Source: Simmondsia chinensis (lineage: Eukaryota > Streptophyta > Magnoliopsida > Caryophyllales > Simmondsiaceae). From it: a stretch of 64,000 bases of DNA. Location: contig JAGTTD010000001.1 in the NCBI GenBank assembly GCA_018398585.1, positions 30,765,438-30,829,437 of the forward strand, in the 5' to 3' direction. The position numbers and the translations under genes were made by a program. A model generated the notes under the pieces. It worked only from the letters and a program-made list of their open reading frames with translations. It was not told the origin of the DNA and searched no databases. Below are positions 34,101 to 46,100 of the stretch, piece after piece. The stretch's first letter is position 1, and each line of letters begins with the position of its first letter.

Positions 34101-37100
34101 GAGCTTAAAATGAATCAAAGCTTTCAAGCTTTATGGTGAGCAGGCTCACTAGGGCTGGTGAGCAGGCTCACTAGGGCTAGTGAGCCAGCACGGGTGCTTT
34201 GTACGCTTATTTTCTTGTTACTACATCTCTTTCCTCAGTGTGCAGCCTGTCATTGTTATTTGTGATTTTATGTTGGTTTCCAGGTTCGTCTTTGTTTAGA
34301 CCGGAATGATTATGTTAGGGCACAAATTCTTTCAAGGAAGATCAGTCCAAGGGTTTTTGAGGCTGATAGTTCAAAAGAAAAGAAGCAGCCTAAGGAAGGT
34401 GACAATATTATAGAAGAGGCTCCTGCTGATATCCCGTCACTGCCAGAGCTGAAGCGCATATACTATGAACTATTGATTCGGTATTTGGATACACGTCTTG
34501 TCCCTTTTTTTATCCAGTTATATTTTGCTGCAATGTTATATGAGGAATTATTGCCAACCTTGTGTCACTCTGTTGTGTAATACTTGCTGTCCTTTCATTT
34601 TGGGAAATCATGCAACATTCTTTCTTATTAGTGTAGAACTCACAGAAGCAAACTTGAGAATCACGTAACCTTTCTCTTCCTTTGGTTCCATAATTTCATA
34701 TCTCATAATTGTCAAAAACAAGTTGGGATGGCTGGGGCATGAGATGCAGAATGTGCAAATCTGCTTGCCTCAGACACCGGGCACCCCACCCCTCAGGCCA
34801 AGGTGCAAGACTCATGAAGAAGCTCACCTCAGGAAACTTGGTTCCTTCTAGTCTCTTTTTTACCATTGTTATGAAACCATCTCAGTCGTCCATCATGATA
34901 TGCTTTTAGATCAAATAAAAGAAAATGAAATAAAACCAATAACTAAGGATTGAACTTGCTGATCGGGCACCCCTTCTGTTTTCTTACTTGATTATCTACT
35001 CTTGGCAACAATAACAAAGGATTTGTTCAAGCGCCAAACTTGTACAGTTGTCCCCCCAACACCAGAAGTGGCCCCTTCTTGTTTTCCCCCTTTATTTCTT
35101 TTTGGATGTCTTCTCCTTTTTCTACCTATGCTAGCAGCTGCGGCAGGCTGCAAATAGCACCAGTTGTCATTTTTCGTCGTTCCCCTCCTTCTCTCGCTAG
35201 TTCCCATCCTGCTCTGTTTTTTCTTGTGTCTTTTTCAGCCGCCCTTTTTCCCTCCTCTGATTTTTGTCTACGGCTGAATACAACAACAGCAGCAGCAAAC
35301 CCAAGGTCTCAAGGGCTTCTGCATATGCAGGGTTGGGCGCCGGGGGCAGGGGGTGGGGATGTAGGCAGCCTTACCCCTTTAAGGTGCTACCCGAAAGGGA
35401 GGCTGTTTGCGAGGGCCCCCAACAACCTGAGAAGCATTCAGCACTAAAATATGGAAACAAAGACAAAAAAGCACGGCACAAGGTCAGCATAACAAAATCA
35501 TAAGGCAACCATAGGCAAATAGTAGGCAAATAATAAGGAAAATAATAGGCAAATAGGCAAACAAAAATGGCTGAATGCTACGCTTTTTTCTCTTCCATAC
35601 CACAAGCCATGTGGCGGTGATTCCACTCTTCTTGTCTTCTCTTTTTCTATTTGTGGCAGACAAAAACGAAAATTAGTTAACTATTGAGAACTTATTGAAA
35701 TATCTTGTTTCTCTCAATTTCTAAGGAATGTGATGTAGCACAAAAGGAAAAACTAATAATTTCTAACTCAACTTTTAAACTCTGGATTTCATTTCATTCA
35801 AAGATATCTCCATAAAGTACATAAAGGTCCTATTTATAGATGAACCAGAAAAGATAAAGAAGTATAATCCTAATCTAACTAGGATAAAGAAATTAAAATC
35901 CTGTTCTAATTAAAACTCTAAACTAAATAAACTTTGACCAATCTGAATTTAAAACTAAAAGAGAATCAAAAATTAAATACGAAGATTCCTAACTATAAAA
36001 ATTAAATGAAAAGACTCCTAATTAATCATAAATTGTTAGTACTTCCTGAAACGCTTCAATCGTACTAAATCATTCCCTCGCAATAGAGAAGGACTCGACT
36101 CTGTCGAGTTTGTTTGCAAATAATCATCAAGTGGATCGGCATCCAATGATTAGAACTCTTCCTTTAATATCCAAGTAGTTTCACTAGTAGGGCGACCTTT
36201 CCATTGGACAATGAAACGATGAGTGCCACCATAGGATTTGCACACGACCTCATCAGTCAACACATCCCTAATAATGTCTTGAGGTTTCAAAGTAAGGACC
36301 TTTTCTTTGGGCTACGTGCAATGTATGAGAGGAAAACTAGGCTGCTTGATGGTACCGTGGTAAAGGATTAAGTCTTCTACATTGAAAATCAGACTAATAT
36401 TCATGTGATTAGATAATTCCAAAAATTAAGCATTAGGTCCAAGGTTCTTAGAAATTCGAAAAGGCCCAAAACCACGTGCAAGACGTTTTTTGAAAGAATT
36501 TTTAGGCAAACGATCCGAATGAATGCGAACCACAACATAATCACCTACATTGAAATCCTTGGCCTTACGATGACCATCAGCTGCGCGTTTATATTCAATA
36601 TTACGTGTAGCAATTTTTTGTCTTACCTTGGTATGTAAGTCATGAATATGTTGAGCAAAAAGCTCGGCAGGAAGAGGCACATAAGAGGAAGGGAGCAGGG
36701 GAGCTAGGTCAATGGGAGTATGAGGTTTGTAACCATGCAGAATTTCGAAAGGACTTCTACTAGTAGTGCGGTTTATTGAATTACTGTATGCAAACTCAAT
36801 TAAAAGCAAATTCAAATCCCAATTGCCCGGTCTTTCATCGATGACACATCTTAGTAAATCCTTTAGAGTGCGGTTAATAACCTCCGTCTCTCCATCAGTT
36901 TGTGGGTGAAAAGCTGCAGAAAATTTCGAGTTTGTACGACAAAATTCTTCATAGTGTCCTCCAAAAATGGCTAATGAATTTAACATCAGGATTAGACACA
37001 ATAGATGTGGGAAGCCCATGCAATTTAACAACTTCATGAAAGACAGATTTGGCAACATTGGAGGCATCGGTAGTCTTACTACATAGTATAAAGTTAGCCA

Positions 37101-40100
37101 TTTTAGAGAACCTATCGATCACTACTAGAATTGAATCATGACCATGAGATGTCTTAGGTAACCCTAGAACAAGATCCATGCTAATGTCTTTCCATGGCTC
37201 GTGAGGGATAGGAAGTGGAGTGTAAAGGCCGGTATTATGTTTTCTCACCTTAACCAACTGACATGTACTACATTGAGACACAATCTCGCGTAAGTGAAGG
37301 CCAATAAAATTTGTCAGAAACGCAGGAGATGGTTTTGTCTTTTCCTAGATGACCACCTAGTCTGCCAGCGTGCATCTTCCAAATAAGGAACTCCCAGAAC
37401 GAAGTGCTGGGAATGCAAAGTCTAGATCCCCGAAACAAATAATCTTCATGAATGACAAAGTTAATATGGTCTCGACGATTGCCGTCCATGATCTCGGTAA
37501 ATAGGAACATAAAGGAACATACCCAGTGCCTCAAGGGCTCCCGCCTACGCAGGGTCTGGGGGGGTGGATGTACGTAGCCTTCCCCCTTCAGGGTGTTAAC
37601 CTGAAGAGAGGCTGTTTCCCAGTGCCCCCAACCTGAGGGTGAGGACTTCCCTGGAGGTCACCTATCCTGGTACTAGTCTCGCCCAAGCACGCTTAACTTC
37701 GGAGTTCTAATGGGATCCGGTGATGGCGTGTTGGTGCCCTATTTGGTCCACGATCTCGGTAAATATGACCTCAAAATCAGGGCAAGAAGGGTGCTCATCT
37801 TTCATTCTATCAAAACCTAGGACTTCCACATTCATCACATGAAATAAGGCTACTACACAACTAAGTGCATCAGCTACCCTATTTTCTTTTCTAGATTTAT
37901 GCCTAAGGACAAATTACTCCTCAGGTAATAAATAATATCTCAAAATGGCAAAGGCATTGAACCATCGCATAAAATTCTTTGTCATAGGTGTCGTGTCGTC
38001 TTTGCCTAGACTCATTCAATTTCTCTCTAAAAAAGGAAATGGGATGTCCTTGACTCAACTCACCCCTAATTCCAACGCCAGAAGCATTACAAGAAACCTC
38101 AAATACTTTATTAAAATTAGGGTGCCTAAGGAGTGGGGCACTAGACATCTTTTGCTTACTTTCCTCAAACGCCTTAGTAGCAGCACGAGTCCATTTATGT
38201 TCACCTTTGTTAAGGCAATCTGTAATGGGAGCCATAATAGAATTATAATTTCGGGTGAACTTCCTATAAAAAGAAGCTAAACCATGAAAACTTCTAATCT
38301 TGGAAATCGTCTTAGGTTCGGGCTACTCCTTAATAGCTTTAACCTGTTTAGGATCAGCAGAAATACCATGAGAGGAAACAATGAAACCTAGGAATATGAC
38401 TTCTTGTTGTAAGAAAATACACTTCTTCTTAGTATAAAGCTTGGCTTCCCTAAGTGCAGTAAATAGAAGGCGAAGGTGATAAAGGTGGTCCTCATGGGAT
38501 TTGGTAAAAACCAGAATGTCATCAAAATACACCATAAGAAACTTTCCAATAAAGGATTGTAGAGTATGTGTCATGAGTCGCATGAAAGTGCTAGGGGCAT
38601 TTAACAAACCAAAAGGCATGACCAAGCATTCAAACAAACCATCTTGAGTCTTAAAAGCAGTTTTCTGTTCATCTTCTGGCCTAATACGAACCTGATGATA
38701 CCCATTCCTTAAATCAAGTTTCAAAAACCAATAAGAACCGGCTACAAGTCTAGGGATAGAAAGCAATATTTGACAGTGATTTTGTTGATGGCTCGGCTAT
38801 CAACACACATCCTCATCGAACCATCTTTCTTAGGCGTAAGAAGTGCTGGAACTGCACAAGGACTCATGCTATGTCGCACAAAATCTTTAGTAATTAGACT
38901 CTCAACCTGTCGACTCAGTTCTGCATGCTCTATTGGGTTCATCCTATAGTGCGGAAGGTTAGGCAATTGAGATTAGGGAACAAAATCTATGGCATGCTGA
39001 ATATCCCTAAGGGGCAATAACTCGTCAACTAAGTCCTCAAGGACATCTTGAAATTCTCCTAGTATAGCACTAAGTTTAGGTGGAGCTAAGGAATGGGAAA
39101 AAACTAAAGGAGTCTATTTAGACACAATAGCCGAGTAAAACCATTTTCCTCACGAGTTTCCTCGAAAGTGGACTGGTTAACTAAATGCAAACAACTCTTC
39201 TCTGGGAAGAGGGAGAGTGCATCTTAGGAGAAAGATCCAAAGGGTTGGAAGGTTTCAAGGTGATGACCTTACCCTTGTGCCTAAAGCAGTAAGTGTTCTC
39301 TCGACCATGGTTAATCACATCAAGATCAAATAGCTAGGGACGCCGTAGAAGTATGTGGGCCACAGCCATCTGTAGAACATTACAAAAAGCGCTATTCTCG
39401 TAGCCTCCTAAGCAAATGGGAACTCGATATCTCTGGGTAACAGAGAGGCTTGTTTTTTTAACCCAAGAAACCTTAAAAGGGTCGTGGGCGTGACTCATGT
39501 TTAAGGTTCAAACGATTTAAAGTGTCTTTGAAAATGATGTTTATGCAACTACCGCCATCAATAACATGTCTAGCAGATCGCGTGGAAAATTGAAGTGCGT
39601 TTCCAAGAGTCATCTTTGATTGTATTTGTCAAGACACATCTAACCATATTCACTCTCTAGATGGAATCATCTAAAATGAGGTCATTCTCATTCTTATCCC
39701 TAGAATATGGTTTAGCCTCAACAATTTGTTCTTCTTCTAGGTCCGGTTGGTCATTCTCTTGATTTATGATAAGATTATGATATGGACATTGTGAAGCAAT
39801 GTGGCCTAATCGAGGAAGAGTTAGAACAGTGAAAAGTACTAGTTGTCCCACCAGAACGAGACATAGGGCCATTAGGACGTGTAGGGTTAGGGGTAGAAGA
39901 TCCTAAAGTATGGGACTCAATAATAGGGGACCCTTTTCCCTTAAAAGGGGCATAGGATGAGGGCTGATATGATCATGAATTACTCCCCGGATTGGTCAAA
40001 TGACGAGTAGATGGAGCTTTAGAATATTTTTCAGACTCAAGGGCCTTTTGGTAAGCCTCCTGTAAGGTTGTAGGGTCTTCTCTCTTAATGTCTAGGTTAA

Positions 40101-43100
40101 GGCCATTTACGAACCTAGTCAAGGTCATAATTGGGTTCTCATCTACACCAGACCTAAGTGAAACTTCCTCAAAACGATCCATATACTCAGTGACACTAAG
40201 AGGCGACTGCCTAAGGTTGAGCATTTGATCTACAAGTTGGGTCCTATGGAAGCTAGGTATGTGCTTTTCTTTTAATTTTGCTTTCATGACCTCCCATTGA
40301 TTGATGGGGGCTCATGAAGTCTATCAATGTTTCGCGTGATAGTTTGCCAGTATTTCTTAGCAGAACCTACTATCTTCATCCTAGCAAACAGACTTGCTTT
40401 ATATCATTTATATTATACCAATCAAAATAGTCTTCCATGGAGTCAACCCAATTAGAAAAGACTATTGGGTCCAACTTCCCATCAAAAGTAGGAGCATCCA
40501 CCTTGACTCTTCTAGTGATGTCAACACGATCCTCACGACCGCGTCTGCAGAAAAAGAACCTCCGTGTATGTCATTGGAGGTCTAAATTGACCATCCTTGG
40601 GATGATCATAGCCATGTTACCTAGGGTTAGGTCTAAAGTTATTCCTAGGATGGTGAGAGTTGGAGGAGTTACCCGGACCTGGTTTGGATGAAACAAATTG
40701 ACCATGTGTAGACTCGAAGACTGAGGAGACGTAGAGTTCTTGTTTTGGGGCTCATCATCATTATTACTCAATACATTTTTATTCTTACGCAGCAAAGTAA
40801 GAATCTCACTAATTTGTGCTCTAGTGCAAGCTTTTTCAGTTTCATGATGTTCAACAGTTTCTCTTAGTGTGCGCAAGCTTTGTTTAAGCTCATAAAAGTC
40901 ATTGGGTGACACAGATCCTTGATGTAAAGGAGACTCAACTTGTTTATCATGATTCCTAGACGGACCCATGGATTAGTGCTATAAGTACTAAGGTTAATTA
41001 AAGTACCACATGTATTTATTAAAAAATAAACTAGCAATTTAAGTTTTCAAGTAAAATTTAAGATGTTTAATGTTGGTTATTGTTTAGGTTGCATATGGAA
41101 GATTGCAAAAAGAAAAGAAATAGGAAATTTTTTTTTCCCCAGCTAAATATAAAGGATCTTGTGAAATTTGCGAACTCCTGCCACACACAAATTAGTCAAG
41201 AAGTATTTAATGTAAGAAACTTATACCTTTTCCATAACTTCAGGAAGCTTTATGTTATGCCCCTCAAGCTTGTAAGGGAACCCTAGAAATGCCTCAACTG
41301 TCTTCCTAGAAGCGTGACAGAGATGGTGGAGATGAGTCCCAAGTTGTTCAGCGAAGTGGGTCGACCGACTTTGTACGATTTTTTTTTAAGGTTTAGGGTT
41401 TGGGTCTGTTTTGAACCAATAAAGTGAGAGGAAGGCGCTGATTCGAAAGGGTTAAAGTTCTGGTCATTGGCGGTCGGCGGTTCGAGGGGTGGGGTTCCGG
41501 GTTTGATGGAGTTGGGGTTTCTGGGTGGTGGGTGCTAGGTTTTGGTGATGGGCAACGAGGGTGGCGGAGGGTGGAAGGAGGGAGTCAAAGGGTGTCAAGC
41601 TAGGGTTTCCTTTTTCTCTCTTTTTTTTTTTAATTTGAAAGTAAGAACGGAATTGGAACGATTTGAGCTCTGATGCCAAAATTGATGTTGCACAAAAGGA
41701 AAAACTAATAATTTCTAACTCAACTCTCAAATTTTAGATTTTATTTTATTCAAAGATATCTCTATAAAGTACATAAGGGTCCTATTTATAGAGTAGGAAC
41801 CCTGAATTAGAAAAGATATATAAGTATAATCTTACTCTTATTAGGCTAAAGAAATTAAAATCCTATTCTAATTAAAAACTCTAAACTAAATAAACTTTGA
41901 CCGATCTAAATTTAAAACTAAAAGAGAATAAAAATAAAATAAAAAGATTCCTAATTATAAAAATTAATTGAAAAGACTCCTTTGACTAAAAAAAAATAAT
42001 AATAATAATAAATAAAAAGACTCCTAATTAATCATAAATTCTTCTCACGTAGTACTTCCCGAAATGCTTCGATCATACTACATCAAAATGATTTAAGGTA
42101 TGGGAATGTACAATGTATTTGTACATTCCTAAAATTACTGAATGTATAGGGTATCTTATTTTCTCTGCCAATTGGTGCGTGCCTTTTTCTTTTTTTTGTT
42201 TGATGCCATTTTTGAAAATGGTTATGGACTTGGAATTATTGGTGCATAGTTGTTCTATGGTACGTGTTTTCTTGGCATGATATTTGGTAGTACCTTCTTG
42301 AATATAAATTTCAGTAAGTGATTTATGTGGTTCATTTAAAATAAGTGTGCCTCCTTTCTATGGGGGTGTGTGCCTTTGTTTTGTGCTTAAGTTGGCTCTG
42401 GATGCCTTTGCGCCTTAATTCATCTACTACTACTACAACAACAACAACAGATCCAGTGCCTCAAGGGCTCCCCCCAGAGCGGGGTTGGGAGGGGGGGATG
42501 TACGCAGCCTTACCCCTTCAGGGTTTAACCCTGTCGAGAGGCTGTTTCCGAGGACTCCTAACCTTATAGGGTTGGCAACACGAGGACTTCCCAGAAGGTT
42601 ACCCATCCTGGTACTACTCTTGCCCAAGCATGCTTAACTTCGGAGTTCTAATGGGATCCGGTGCATTAGTGCCTGGTAATGAACCATGTTTGGGAAACTC
42701 TGTTGCTTTGAAACTCTGTTTGGGATTCTACAAGGCATTGTGCTCTGCATTTTTGTTCTTTCCTAGAAATTCCATGCATTATAACCCCATAGAATGATTG
42801 TAGATGCGACAGAATCCATCTAGCTGAATTTGTTTAGTGGGTGAAAGGCGTGGTAGGTTGGGACGACTAGAAATGAGGATATATTATCCTATATATGTGT
42901 GTGTGTGTATATATATGGAATCCATGCCACAAATTGCACAATTTAGAAATATTATCCTAGGTGTTTTTGCCGTAGCATTAAGGGCCATATATACACACAC
43001 ATGTGTTTGTGTGTGTTAGTGGAACAGATTTATTTGATATGTGAGGTCAAAGATAGAGTTAGGAGGGACTAGCAAGACTAAATTTTAGAGTCTTTTCTCT

Positions 43101-46100
43101 CAATAACACTGAAATAGAATCTATAAGACTAACTTTTACCGATGGATATGATTCTGAGTGACTGCATTTGTCATGTCAACAGTTGACTTGGTCAACGAAG
43201 TTGCTTGCATGTTTCCTATAGAGATGAACACCTCATTAATGAGAAATATAAGACATTGTAATTTTATTTTCGCTCTGTTTTGAAACAGAACTGCTATTGC
43301 TGTAGAGTATAATGCTCAGGGCTTTGCACCCTAGATCCATTATTTCTTTTGTTGATTCATGGATGCATTATTTTATTTATGAAAGAAAGTAATGGTATTT
43401 CATACCTTCGTACAGGTATTACAAGCATCACAATGACTACCTTGAAATATGTCGATGTTACAAGGCTATCTATGAGATTTCATCTGTTAGAGAAGACCCA
43501 ACACAATGGATTCCAGTTAAGATCCCTGCAGTCCTGTTTGGTGCATTAAATTGAATCTTGGAATTAAGGCTGAAACAGGAATTGGGTGCAAAATTCCAAT
43601 TTTTCAATTTTGTTTACCTATTGAGATTGGAATTATAATTTCACTGCCGAGTTTCATATAGTTTGGTTTTAATTAAAAACCATATTTCGATTCTTTGGAA
43701 TGGGGGAAAGAAATTGCAATTCTTTATTATCTCCACTGACTCAAAACTCAAAATGAAACAACTTGATAGGCCCAAACCCAAAATGACTCGGAACTTAGAA
43801 GACCCAACCCAAACTTAGTTGAATGTGAAGCTTGAACAAATGTTGCAAACCTGAAATGACCCAACTAGATCCCCAAAACTCTAGGTGACTCAAAACTAGA
43901 AATGATTCTGCTTGACTTGAATCTGACTTGAATGTCATCCAACCGAGCTGTCCCAAAACCAAAATGTACAACCTAACTGAGATAACTCGAATTCAAAATG
44001 ACCCGGAACAATTCAATCCTGACCTAATTTTTCTCAACTCAAGATACCCTAAAATTGGAAACCATGCTTTTTGATTGTAGCTGAATGAAGATGACTCAAG
44101 CCCTGAAGGATCCAACCCAACTCAAACTCGACTTGTGCTTAGCCTAGATTTTCTAATGACCCAACATGATTAATCAAAAATCCAATATTACTCAAACATG
44201 ATTGATCTGCCTTGACTAAAACAAGACCCTATTTGAACCAAAACTTGAGATGACTTAAACCCAAAATGATCCTATCGGACCAAAGTCAATCTTAGCCGAC
44301 CAAATTCTTGTATGATCCAAGGATTACTCGTTATATAATTTACGATTCTAATATTTCAGTCCTTTGTTTATCACATCAATTCCATTCTAATTGTAATTCT
44401 ATCAAATTGGATTTGGAATTACAATTGCACAATTCAATTCTGATTCCAAGTGCCAAATAGAGGCTGATATTCTTTTGGATTTTTACTCTATTATATTGAA
44501 TTTCTTATGTTAAATTACTTGCAGATTTTGAGGAAAATTTGCTGGTACTTGGCCCTTGCTCCCCATGATCCAATGCAGTCTAGCCTACTTAATGCCACTT
44601 TGGAGGATAAAAATCTTTCCGAGATTCCTAAATTTAAGTATGTGTTTCCATTCTTTTTAACATGCATTATTTATGCAGCCATTTTTGTTGCTTTTGGTTA
44701 AGTTGTGTAAGGGTTTCTCTTGGTCATTATAGGTCACTCTTGAAACAGCTGGTGACAATGGAAGTCATCCAGTGGACAGCACTTTGGAATGATTACAAGG
44801 ATGAATTTGAGAATGAGAAGACTATGCTTGGAGGTTGTTTAGGTGAGAAAGCAGCTGAAGATCTAAAGCAAAGGGTCATTGAACATGTAAGCTTTCTTAT
44901 GATTTTTTTTTTCTCCCCATTTTGTCACTCTTTTCAATCAGGGATTTTCAGGGTGTTGATGAAAATATGTTTTGACTGTTTCTTTTTCAGAACATACTTG
45001 TTGTTTCAAAGTATTACTCAAGGATTACGCTGAGCAGACTTGCAAATTTGTTATGTCTCAGTATACAGGTTTGATACTTCCTATAAGTTGGAGTCGCCCC
45101 CCCACCCCCCCTATCATGCATAGTTGCATAAACTTCCCATCTGGTGTGTGATGTCTAGCAATGGCCACATTAGAGTGTCTGCTTGCTTTCTTCTAGCAAT
45201 CTTTTAAGCTATATGGTTTACGGTGAACAATTACCAAACTCAATCTATCATTGTGTTACTGATCATTAGTTAAATCCATTCAGTAGGTGATATATTCATA
45301 TTCATTAGTCCAGGTGAGGTACCTCTAGCAAGCGTAGTGAATAATTTCTTAATTTCCAAATAAAAATGTGTCAGCTTTTGTGAAAGGTCAAGCTAACTTG
45401 TTGGTGGAGAATCGTTGGACTAGGGGTGTACAAGAGTTTAGCCGAGCCAAGTTCGTTGGTTGCGCTTACGTTTAGCTTGACTTGGACTTGGCTGAGAGCT
45501 TACCATAGGCTTGAGTTGGCTTAGCTTGGCTTCGTTGAGCTTGAACATAGCTCTACAAGCTCCAAACTAAGCTTGTCTCAGTTAGGCTCAATTGGGGCTC
45601 CTTTCTGCTCGTCTATGCTCTTACTCTGCTCATTTAGGCTTAACTTTAGCTCGACTTGGCATATTTAAGATAGGCTCATCTAGACTTGCGAACCCATAGG
45701 CTTGGGCTCTGTTTGGTAAGTTAAAAGGGCTGAGTCGGCGTGGCTGAAGCTCGAGACGAGCCTTTATTACAAGCCAACTCACGAGGGCTTGGGAGCTAGC
45801 TCAGCTCTTTACCCCCCCCCCACAAAAGGGGGGACTTGGAATCATGGATGTAATTTGCATACAACTCCATGTATTCTTAGACCCCAAAAAATAAAACTTT
45901 ATGTCATGCACAAATATGTCATTGGTGGAAAATTGGAATTGCTTGGTGTCCTTGGATAATTCCAGCTGACGGCTTGGCGATCGAGTCCTTGTTTTTTAAT
46001 TTTTTGACTTAGTGTTGGGGCTGTAAATGCAGAGTAATTGTTATTATTTGGAAACTCCTGCTTCTTCATTGTCATGTTGTCAGTGACGGGTGTGAAATTT

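Larger units (their letters stand above)
35731..42085 (-). mobile_element. chromovirus (Ty3/gypsy) inserted antisense in RPN5 intron 6
   Basis: LTRs lie at 35731-36072 (3') and 41683-42085 (5'), with ends TGATG and CATCA. The flanks gaatg (35726-35730) and aaatg (42086-42090) match at four of five bases. On the minus strand a primer-binding site TGGCATCAGAGCTC lies at 41667-41680 and a polypurine-like GCGAGGGAATGA at about 36072-36083. The minus strand encodes gag, RT, RNase H, integrase and a chromodomain, all with breaks. The LTRs differ by several indels, so the insertion is not recent. The 5S-headed SINE at 37504-37745 interrupts the pol region. Confidence 0.88.
34481..43415 (+). other. 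RPN5 intron 6, 8,935 bp, with nested retroelements
   Basis: Its order is: a LINE 3'-end copy (35280-35568), a minus-strand chromovirus (35731-42085) that itself holds a 5S-headed SINE (37504-37745), a second 5S-headed SINE (about 42434-42685), and microsatellite-like sequence (42888-43018). The intron is GTATTT...TACAG and preserves phase. Without the insertions it would be about 1.8 kb. Confidence 0.85.

Noticed and set aside
34136..34179. CRISPR-like direct repeats
   Set aside because: Only two adjacent 22-bp units without spacers, in a plant intron.
35040..35503. 135-codon and 79-codon plus-strand ORFs
   Set aside because: Most of their length overlaps the LINE tail copy, with no recognisable domain.
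37504..37745. Cassandra TRIM (LTR carrying 5S)
   Set aside because: No TG...CA LTR ends, and a 20-bp rather than 5-bp target duplication.
42569..42685. Functional 5S rRNA gene
   Set aside because: It has substitutions in the C-box region, is fused to a LINE tail without a T-rich terminator directly after the 5S end, and is a lone copy in an intron.
34481..43415. RPN5 as two broken gene halves separated by transposons
   Set aside because: The exon 6 donor and exon 7 acceptor are intact, and the split Arg codon is restored in phase, so one long intron is the simpler reading.
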